Positions 22,401 to 31,200 of a stretch of DNA of 64,000 bases are shown piece by piece. The position numbers were made by a program, and so were the translations under genes. Source of the DNA: Nephrocerus scutellatus (lineage: Eukaryota; Arthropoda; Insecta; Diptera; Pipunculidae); the NCBI GenBank assembly GCA_947095585.1, contig OX352765.1, positions 75,065,976 through 75,129,975 on the forward strand, in the 5' to 3' direction. Under the pieces are notes generated by a model, which did no database searches, was not told the origin of the DNA, and was given only the letters and a program-made list of their open reading frames with translations. Each line of letters opens with the position of its first letter. Position 1 is the first letter of the stretch.

Positions 22401-22972
22401 AATTAAAACTTTTGATGTTAATTCTCCAATACTGAATTCATTTATAAATGCTGAAAATCAAAAACAAATGCGAAGCACTGCAACCCAACAACAAAAGAAA
22501 CCACAGTCGTACAGCAAGCAGCACATTAGCTCATCAGCGAACACAGTGATTATAGTATGATATGATCTGATCGCGAATGGGTGACAAACGTCCGAGAGTA
22601 ATAACTTGTCACGGAAAGCTTCACAATTCGCCGTTCGGATCCGGCCTTAAATTGTAGGTCCCTTCCATTTGTGTGCAAAAATATAAATGCGCAACAGGAA
22701 TGGTTGCGAGAAGCTAGGCCTTGGACCGCAATCCGCAATGGTCTGTCGCGCCGAATATTATTATTATGATCTGATGCCGCTATATGGAATGGGATTATGC
22801 AACCCCGATCACTCTCAAATTGTAATAGAAAGTGTTGTCATGTGAAATACACATGTGTGCAAAGTTTGAATAAAATCGTTCTTAACGAAGTGTGTTAAAA
22901 ATTGATCACAAGATTCTGCCAGCCAGCCACGGGCACGCGAAGTTAATATAGAGAATTTAAAAACTGGATGTA
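22401..22972 (-). mobile_element. DINE/Helentron-like, copy 6, holding a SINE
   Basis: It begins with AATTAAAACTTTTGATGTTA, a worn inverse of the 3' end, and ends ACGCGAAGTTAATATAGAGA, the inverse 5' end. In its own orientation it runs directly into copy 5, giving a head-to-tail dimer with almost no spacer. A SINE (22572-22765) interrupts it between duplicated ATGATCTGAT. Confidence 0.65.
22572..22765 (+). mobile_element. SINE, 5'-truncated, nested in DINE-like element
   Basis: It matches the 3' two thirds of the SINE at 60971-61252: GACAAACGTCCGAGAGTAAT, CCTTCCATTTGTGTGCAAAA, GGTCTGTCGCG and an ATT-repeat tail. A 10-bp duplication, ATGATCTGAT, flanks it at 22562-22571 and 22766-22775. The tRNA-like head is absent. 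Confidence 0.8.
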
Positions 22973-23300
22973 TGATTTTTCGTTATTATCAGTAAATGTA
23001 AAAAAAGCTTCGTTTCCACACACGCGGGCGCTGCCCCTGGACTGGGCTCGAAATTTCAAAATTACAAATCTATATCGTGTGAAAGTTGGCTAAAAAGGGC
23101 CTCAAAGAAGTCGAAACAAGCAGACAAACAGGGGTCCAGTTAAGTTAAATAGAGTGGTTTAAAAAAGGAAAACGTGCGAATAAAAATGACCATGCCTTAC
23201 TAAAATGCTGAAACCGTCTCTTAGAAATTAATTGTACTACATAACCAAGTGGTTGTACTAGATAACCTAGTGACAATTTTCGGCAAATTATTACTAATGG

Positions 23301-23613
23301 CTCTTTCGATTTACAGGGTAGAGTTAAAATTTCTCTCTCGTAGTTTTGGTTTGGCGTTCTATTTGCAAGGTTTTGTAACCGAAACTGTAACTTCGCTAAC
23401 CATCGACAATCGACGGGTAAGGTTTCGTTTACTCAGCAATATGGCGAAGAGAGAGCAAGCAGACTAATTTCTCAGTTTGTTTTTCTTGCCAAATTTGGTT
23501 TTGGTTTGGCGTTCTATTTGCAAAGCATTCACCACGAAAACCACGAAAAGCCTGTCATTTTGGTAGTTTACCCGTGGGTAAAGTTTCGGTATGGTTTTAG
23601 CAAATCGAAAGAG
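23301..23613 (+). mobile_element. MITE family C, copy 1
   Basis: The ends are CTCTTTCGATTTACAGGG and its inverse (GCAAATCGAAAGAG). Inside is a duplicated module: TTTGGTTTGGCGTTCTATTT plus GCAA occurs twice, followed by GGTTTTGTAACC or GCATTCACCACGAAAACC. Related copies lie at 33397-33652 (-) and 60169-60504 (+). The ORF across it matches no protein. Confidence 0.75.
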
Positions 23614-23710
23614 GCATAAAACAACTACGGTAAAGTAGCGGCCAGTTTATATAAAAAGTTGCAACTAGTTTCAAAGCTTAATGGAAAACGGCAAATGTAT
23701 GTGTTTACAA

Positions 23711-23851
23711 CAAAACCATCTCTAGAGAAAGCCCAACTGGCGGTAGTTTTTGCTTAGTTTTTGCTCTATAATTTTTCACCAACACACATCAATATTTCGT
23801 TAGGATCTGTGCTTCAAGAAAACCGTTGGGCTTTCTATAGAGATGGTTTCG
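23711..23851 (+). mobile_element. hAT-type MITE, copy 2
   Basis: The element is 141 bp. CAAAACCATCTCTAGAGAAA and the inverse of CGAAACCATCTCTATAGAAA form its ends, both followed inward by GCCCAAC. Flanking octamers GTTTACAA (23703-23710) and ATTTACAA (23852-23859) match at 7 of 8 bases. The TIRs match those of copy 1 at 8838-9095; the interior is unrelated or shortened. Confidence 0.75.
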
Positions 23852-24149
23852 ATTTACAATCCGATTTTGATTTCGCTAACTTCACACACACAAAACACAC
23901 ACCCATCCATACATGCAGATAACATTTAAGTCGCATTGATGTCCAAAACTAACAGTGGCTGACTCCCCATTCTAAAGAAACCTTTTTCCTTTTTTTCGCT
24001 TTCGAAGCATAGGATCCACGAACTGATCACGTAGTTGAGCGCTCCAGGTTGGTTTTAATACCAGATCAACAACAATACAATAATGTCATTTGAGAGTAGT
24101 AAAATGGAAAACGAGTACCGTAAGGCTTCGTGAGGTTCGCGAAAGTCAC

Positions 24150-24545
24150 CATTCTACTTATCTACCTACCTAATGTCTTCTTCGTAGATGGTAATTTTAC
24201 GCAAATGCAGGTTAAATCCTTAGCGACCAGCAGTACGGTTTATGAAGGCAACAATCTACATATCTTACTGAAAAGTGGAACCAGTCTTTTCACAAATTTG
24301 GTGAAAGCAAAGTTGTTGCGCTCGATATTTCCAAGACATTTGACAGAGTCTGGCATCAAGTTCTTTTGTCGAAAATGAATGCCTATGGAATCTGTAAGAC
24401 TCTGCTTGTTTGGACTAGTAACTACCTTTCTGACCGTGCAACCGTTCGTATTTTGGTAGTCTCTATGAAGAGCTGTCTTCAATGCGTCCACACTTTCACG
24501 TCTGTTTGTCGCAGAAAATGGACGCACCCTGTCTAATATGACACT
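24150..24545 (+). pseudogene. LINE reverse-transcriptase fragment
   Basis: On + the sequence reads VVALDISKTFDRVWHQVLLS, then MNAYGICKTLL and NYLSDRATVRI. These are reverse-transcriptase motif A (F/LDxxKAFDxVWH) and following blocks of a Jockey/CR1-type LINE. The same family is present inverted at 59385-61560. Both sides are truncated. Confidence 0.75.
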
Positions 24546-24769
24546 TTTAAAAGAACCTATGAACGAAAAATATTATGCCTAGAATAACAAAAGTTATTTT
24601 AATTTGCTCATTTCAAAAACGAAATGGAAATTACGGTTAAGCTTTTAAAATGTCAAGGTTTCGTGGTGAACGGTATGTAATGAAATGAGAACCCACATCA
24701 ACCAGTAATTTCATTTGCTTGCATTCTTCGTGCATTCTTTTTTGCGATACAAACTCAAGAACATTGATA

Positions 24770-25130
24770 ACATGAAAAGCCCTTATTCATCCCAGTACTG
24801 CTCTATGGCGCTGGAGAATGGAATCGAATGTGGGTGATGGTCGATTCAAGTGGAAAAAACTCCGGACGATTTTTGGTTCCATTTGCGTTGACGGGCTTCG
24901 GGGGAGAAAATTCAATGAAAAATTATATGAGCTAGTCAAGAAACTACGTTCTGGATGGATGTACAGCAAATGGACATCCGGCTAGAGAGGAAGACCTCGC
25001 ATTAGGTCGGTGACAAATGGAAGGGGACTTGTAATAGATAGGTGTGCACAATTGGAGTCACTTAGCCAAAGACTGTGCTAATTGGAGGCATGTTAGAATC
25101 CTCGCTAACTAACACGCCACTTAGTATGTA
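24770..25130 (+). pseudogene. LINE C-terminal remnant
   Basis: Frames on + give VLLYGAGEW, a basic stretch with KLRTIFG and VDGLRGRKFNEKLYELVKK, RGRPRIRSV and NWSHLAKDCANWRHV. The series 'LLYG-E-W ... GRPR-RW ... A-DR--WR' is the usual C-terminus of RTE/CR1-like elements. Frameshifts are frequent. Whether it belongs with the fragment at 24150 is unclear. Confidence 0.6.
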
Positions 25131-25212
25131 AGTAACAATTTGTTTGTTTTTGGACTTTGTAGTACATAATGCGGATGTTTGTTAAATGAAGAAAAGTCAG
25201 ATAAACTCAAGC

Positions 25213-25317
25213 TATCTTTCTTTCTTTTCTTTACTCCGCGGGGGAGCATAGGGCTTCTGCAAACGTCCGCCAATGAACTCGATTTATCGCCTGAGGTTTC
25301 AAGAGACGCCAAACGGT
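25213..25317 (-). mobile_element. 3' scrap of the RTE-like LINE
   Basis: TTTACTCCGCGGGGGAGCAT and CCTGAGGTTTCAAGAGACGC are shared with 12150-12235. This is the distal 100 bp of the element at 12130-13230, separated from any coding part. Confidence 0.75.
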
Positions 25318-25932
25318 GATGATGACGCGATTATAGGCAGTCATGTTCTTAGTCTCTCGCATTACAACAACTATCTTATGCGTCCACGTTACGTCACTGG
25401 AAATTCGGCCAAATCAAGTGAACGATTTCGGTACCCAATCCGATTTGTATAAGCTTGGGTGGGGGCTAAATAAGAAGGGGACTTCCCTTGGTCGGCGGCG
25501 CTTTATGTCGACCTAGGTTGCGGTTGACCAATCACCACTCAACTGAATTAATTGATTTTTGCAACTAAAAAACTCAAGCTATACTAAGTAAAACATTATT
25601 AAGAAAAAATAATAAAACTGCGTTGCTGAACATTAGTTCCTTTGTGGCAGTCCTTTATCATTTCTTCAGCTACAATGAGTTCTTCGCTTAAACTTTTGCG
25701 GTACAAGTACAAAGTCTCCTATATTTTTTTTCCTTTTGCATTTGAAGTACTGAAGTACTATGTGTAAGTGTAATTTTTTTTTAAACTTCACCAGATATGA
25801 AAGAGGTGATATATTCCAAGGTAACTTTTCACACCTACTCGTCTCTAAAGCGTCATCTGACAGATATTTTAAATGAAGAAGGAGGTAAGTTAGATACAGA
25901 CTAAATGGGGAAAACAAATTTTAAATCTTATA
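25318..25932 (+). other. Unassigned
   Basis: No gene or repeat recognised. The ORF at 25666-25917 on - has no recognisable motif. Confidence 0.35.
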
Positions 25933-26190
25933 AAATAATATTTGGCGCAACAGACCGTTTTGGTCTTCTTCTAGCGACCATTTGTTGTGTGTGGACACAA
26001 AAGGAGAGACCTACAATATAAAGCCATATCCAAAAGGCGAATTGAGAAACTTATTACTCTCAGACATTTGTCAGACATTCCCGAGAGGTGGCACCATAAA
26101 AAAGCTTTTTTGTAGTTTTCTTCAGGGATTCGAACTTCGAACCTCTCACTTACTAGCCCAAACCTCCTAACGGTGAGCCCCGGCACCCAG
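25933..26190 (-). mobile_element. tRNA-derived SINE, near full length, inverted
   Basis: Read on -: a head with GGGCTCACCGTTAGGAGG (box A-like) and GGTTCGAAGTTCGAATCCC (box B), then CACCTCTCGGGAATGTCTGA, TTTGGATATGGCTTTATATT, AACGGTCTGTTGCGC and an AATATTATT tail. It is the same family as 60971-61252. TTAAATCTTATA (25921-25932) and TTAAAAGCTTATA (26191-26203) look like a worn target duplication. Confidence 0.8.
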
Positions 26191-26203
26191 TTAAAAGCTT
26201 ATA

Positions 26204-27296
26204 CGTATCTCAAAAGTAACTTTTTGTAACACACCCCATACATTCATCCACTAAGCCTTCATTTGTAATAATTGTCCGTTCATATTGAAGCCAGGCACAC
26301 CTTTTGAGGATTCTCTACTTGTAACGCGATCGATGTCACACTTTCGACTATACAGCTATACTCTTTATACTATACGTATATAGTATTAAATACATATCGC
26401 ACTATTTCTTAAAACTATTGTAGTAAAAACTTACTGGTTGAATGTAGTAAATGTAAAATGAATATCAACATCATCACTATAACGATCATCATATCTCGCG
26501 AAGATGATGAATTAAATATATATGTATGTACTTGTATATGTTTGTGTGTATGTGTATATATTGCAAAATACTTGTTACAGTGCTTTCATTACTGATTACT
26601 CTTTTTAGTGTCAGAAGACAGCGGTTTAAGATTAATTTTTTTTTTTACATAAATTACTTTGAATGCATTCTGCTTAACTTTTGGATGTATACATAAGTAT
26701 CTTTTTTACTTGACACGATAAATTTATCATTCATTTAAAATACAAAGCCAACTTTACGCAACATATAGAAACCTTTTTGTTCTGCTGTTTGTTTGTTTGT
26801 TTGTTTTATTACTCGAATGTGTGTGTTTTACGTTTAAAGTTCAAGTATAAAATATATATTTTATTGTTCGTTGTGTTAGTTTATTTGTTTTATTGTTGGA
26901 AAATGAATTGCGCCATTGCATTTTATTGGATTAAAATTATGGTCACACCACTACATACATACATTCACTCCTCATTAACACAATTACTCATGTCCACTCC
27001 ACCTCAATCACAGAACTCTTTGAAATCGCTCGGTTCAGCGATGGAGGGCTGACATTATTACACTCTTCAATTACGTATAAAAAAATGTTTTCGCTTTTCA
27101 TATTTAGTGAAGAAGACATTAAGGGTATTCACGATCAGATGTAAAAATAAGGTGCACTGCAGCTGTACTCGGTATAAGAGTGTAGAACTCAATACCCCTA
27201 ATAAGCGTGTGTTCTATACATTTACAGTACCGCTTCTTTTTACATGTCCTTGTAAACAAGCTTATTGTTATTCCGGCTAGATATATGTTAAATTAC
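26204..27296 (+). other. Downstream of dlp, no gene seen
   Basis: AT-rich with TA/TG microsatellite near 26515-26565 and T-rich stretches. It may include distal dlp 3' UTR. The ORFs at 26777 and 27207 look non-coding. Confidence 0.35.
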
Positions 27297-27436
27297 AGCT
27301 GCATTTTATTTGCCGAGCGAGTTCGGAATTCGAATGTCAAAACCAGCAAAACAGCAGGTTTTGCTTATTCCAAAAAGGATATAGATAGTGCAATTGTTGT
27401 TGTAATCCCTTATTCCTCGGCAAATAAAATACAGCT
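27297..27436 (-). mobile_element. MITE-1 copy 2 (intact)
   Basis: The element is 140 bp with inverted ends AGCTGCATTTTATTTGCCGA and TCGGCAAATAAAATACAGCT. Read on -, it aligns throughout with the split copy at 350-459 plus 5660-5710. It lies 436 bp past the dlp stop, so it may be inside the 3' UTR, and it supplies an AATAAA on the dlp strand (27305-27310). Confidence 0.8.
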
Positions 27437-27872
27437 TATATTATTGTTTTTTGTTTGTTAAATATTTTCTTATTTTACAGATGATGGCTTTGATAAAATT
27501 TGAATTTTACGCCGTTCTAATTTTTAAGACTATACACCAAATACAGAAGCGGAGGAAATTAAGATAGGAAATCAACGAAAAGTGCATTTGGACGGGGTAT
27601 ACCAAAAACTTTTTCGCTTTCGTAACGAATACTCGATTTTATATATATATATATACATAATTATATATGTATTGTATATGCGACTTTATGTTTGTCAGAT
27701 TCTGTTTAATGCCATACCCCGCTAGCCAACCGCCTTGCTCGATTGCGTGTACATTCATTTGATCTGGCATCACAGTTGGCTTCTTCAAATATAGCGCGCA
27801 ACGACGATCGAACGGACAAACGAACGATTTACTTTCTATTAAATAACATTTTTAATCACTTTGAGATTAAAA

Positions 27873-28297
27873 TCACAGCAAATCTGAGATGATTCCACCG
27901 AACCACGCCATATACAATGGGACTAAGTACACGAGGAGAGCTCGTCGCAGGGACATAGGTTGCATTTTTGTTCCACCACTGTCTTTCGATTTTTTTCTTG
28001 TCTGTTGATTCTCGTCGTCGTCGTCGTCGTCGTCTTCATCGCTTTTATTTGCATCGCCAGTCGAGCTGCCACCACCATATTTCGGACGGGACGTATGCGT
28101 TATGTGCGTTGTATCGTCGTCATCTTCATCGTCAATGTTATTTACACGCACAGATGGATGGTCAGTATTGTCGGGAATACCACCGGCACCGGGTTTATGA
28201 CTCGGTGGGAATGCTCCACTTAGACCCGAACCTTCATCGTCGTCTTCATCATCGCTGCCACCACCTGATCCGGAACCGCTTCCATAGTAGGGGTCTT
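27873..28297 (-). CDS. dlp: dlp last coding exon: GAG sites and GPI-signal tail
   Basis: Acceptor CCCCCAG at 28298; the stop TGA is at 27873-27875. It begins DPYYGSGSGSGGGSDDEDDD, with Ser-Gly pairs beside acidic residues that fit heparan sulfate attachment. EGSGLSG, a Pro/Gly spacer and a run of seven Asp encoded by a GAC-type repeat follow. It ends in MSLRRALLVYLVP and further hydrophobic residues to SDLL, as expected for a GPI-addition signal. Confidence 0.92.
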
Positions 28298-31200
28298 CTG
28301 GGGGAGGAAAATGGAAATGATTTCTGATGATTCCTAAAACAATTCAATTCAACAATTTGCGCGACTAAGTTTACCTTGATCGGACCAATCCACATCTAGA
28401 CCATTGTAGGCGTTCCTCAAGTGATTGATGGCGATTTTTAAATAGTACAGCTGTGTGGCAACAGCACTGCTTTGACGTGTGGTCGTTGGATTTCCCGGGA
28501 ATTCAGGATTCGATCCGTGCTCAGTTGTAACAGAATGCATATACCTGCATGAGAGATGATTAGGGATTAAAGTTTTATATCTATATAATGTGTGATAGAA
28601 AAAGATTATCAATATATGTATAGGGTGTCCCAATAAGCGGTTCAGATTTGACATATCGGTTATTTTGGCTCTGGCAACACTAATGTCATTCTTTCTTTGA
28701 CAGAAACTCAGTAAATTATTTCTAGTTGACGAAATGAGTCGCTTAACGCTTCAGCAAAAGTGGAAAATGTTGGAAATTTACTTCCACAACAAAGACAATT
28801 GGTTCGAAATCGCAAGAAAATGTCGTACAAAACACGGGTGGCCGAACATGTGCGCCAACGGCCGAGAACATCAATTCGTCATCGTGCATGGGAAATGAAC
28901 ATCAGCCGATCTTTCATGCTTCGAATTCTGTGTAAAGGTCTTAGTTTGTGGCCCTATAAAGTTCAGTTGGTCCAGCAATTGAAGCCCCGTGACCATCCGC
29001 TTCGATATCGATTCGCTGTGTGGGCTAGCGACCAACTCGAAACTGATGATCAATTGCGTGTTACTGTTTGGTGGGGCTTGTGGCGTGGCGGCATTATTGG
29101 GCCGTATTTCTTCGAAGATGGGGCCGACGCGACCGTTACGGTCAACGGAATCAACTACCGCCACATGTTAACATCTTTTTTGTGGCCATATCTTGAAGAT
29201 ATTGGTTTGGACGACCTTTGGTTCCAGCAAGATGATGCGCCATGCCACACATCGGGCGTTACAATAGCGGAAGTGCGTCAAAAATTCGATGGCCGCATTA
29301 TCAGTCGAAATGGTGACGGAAATTGGCCGGCAAGGAGCTGTGATCTTTGGATTTTTATTTGTGGGGTGCCGTGAAGGACAAGTGTTATGCGGACAATCCA
29401 CAAACAATTGATCATTTGAAAGGCAATATTGAAGCAACCATTGCCGAAATAGAGCCGCACACAATCCAAAATGTACTCAGAAATTGAACCGACCGCGGCT
29501 CCTATTTGAATGAAATCAGTTTTCATAAATAACCAGGAGGATTGTACTTTCAAACAAACAAAAAAATTTGGAAATATATTGAGCCGTTCATACCGTGGAA
29601 TGAACACCGCTTTCAATCGAAAATTGGAACGTGAATACATTTCGCATTGACATCAGTATTCAGTTCGACCGAATGCACCACTGTTGAACCCCCAACAGAA
29701 GGAAGTGGACGATACGTTAGTGAAGGGAATTGATGATGGAAATGGTGGCTTATTTTTCCATGATGCGCCCGATGGAACTGGGAAGACATTCCTTATATCA
29801 TTGACTTTGGCCACGGCTCGTGTGAGAACCGAAATTGCTGTATCAGTAGCTTCTTCTGGGATAGCGGCCGAGTTGCTAGAAGGAAGCCGAATGGCTCATT
29901 CAGCGTTGAAATTTCCGTTAAACCTTCAAACGAGTGCAAAACCGACATGCAACATTGCGAAACACTTAGCAATGGTAGCAAGTGAAATCATCATCTGGAA
30001 TGAATGCACAATGGCGCACAAAGGCGCATTGGAAGCACTCAATCGAACTATAAAAGATCTGCGCAATGACTCAAGATGTTTTGGAGGCGCAATGATTCTA
30101 CTGTCTGGCAATTTCCGTCAAACACTACTAGTCATTCCAATGATAAAATAAACGCTAGCCTCAAGTCATCGACTCTGTGGCGCTATTCGGTTGGGTGCCG
30201 GGCTTTACCACTGCTGAAAATAACGGGACCGCGGGTACTTAGAATATGCTCATGACTGGGCTATGTCTAACGTGCTCTAGTGACCCGAATGGGCTACTGG
30301 TACTTGGAGATAATCTTTTGGGTGACTCTTCATATTCAGTACATTCTTACACCGTTTGAACGTTGGAGTGCCTGGAAAAGTAATATTCTAGGCGACCTAG
30401 GACTGTTTGGTGGTGCTTGGCTTAGAGTCATAGTAGAAAGTGATATGTTTTGAGGTACTTAGAGATAATCTTTTGGGTGACTCTTCGTATTCAGTGGTTC
30501 ATTATTACGCCGTTTGACCGTTGGAGTGCTTGGAATTGTAATATTATAGGCGGCCTAGGTCTTTTGGATGGTGCTTGCTTTAGAGTCCTAGTAGTAAGTG
30601 ATATGTTTTGAAGTTCCGGACGAATGTGCTGCCAGGGTCTGCTTTGCAACCGCCCAGGCACTCATATCTGAACGAATCGAGATCATTGATACTTAATCTC
30701 ACCAAGATTGCCTTTGGTACCACGGGAGTTGTCTTTCCCAACGGACCGGTTTGACCGTAAGTTTGACCGGGTCTGTGGATAACTTTGGCTGCGGACCCAG
30801 ATTGTTCTGGGGATGTAACGTGGGGCCTGTGGTTTACTACCCAAATGCGGGTAGAGTACAGTATGGATAACATCAGAGGTGTCCCTGATGTTGCCATTAT
30901 GGTAAATCAGTAGGACCTTCTGATGTTACCGGTACGTCAAGTTGCTCGGCGAGGAGTTGCGTATCGTACAGCCGGTTGCCGTCATCCCAAAAATCGGCAT
31001 GGGTGTAACATAGGCACAGCTCCTATCAATAAGATAATAATGGTACATCTATTGATGATCGCCAATTGTCGTACAATTCATGTCTGATGAGGACCGTGAC
31101 ATTATGCCTTCGTTGGCATAAAGACCGGTTCTGTGGCGCTATGTGAAGAAACTTCAGCTGACGACAAACATGCAAGTTGCAATGCTAAACGATTCAACTG

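Noticed and set aside
27960..28327. Plus-strand ORFs (87 and 119 aa) across the dlp last exon
   Set aside because: They are antisense shadows of the glypican tail; the minus frame has the correct splice sites and family motifs.
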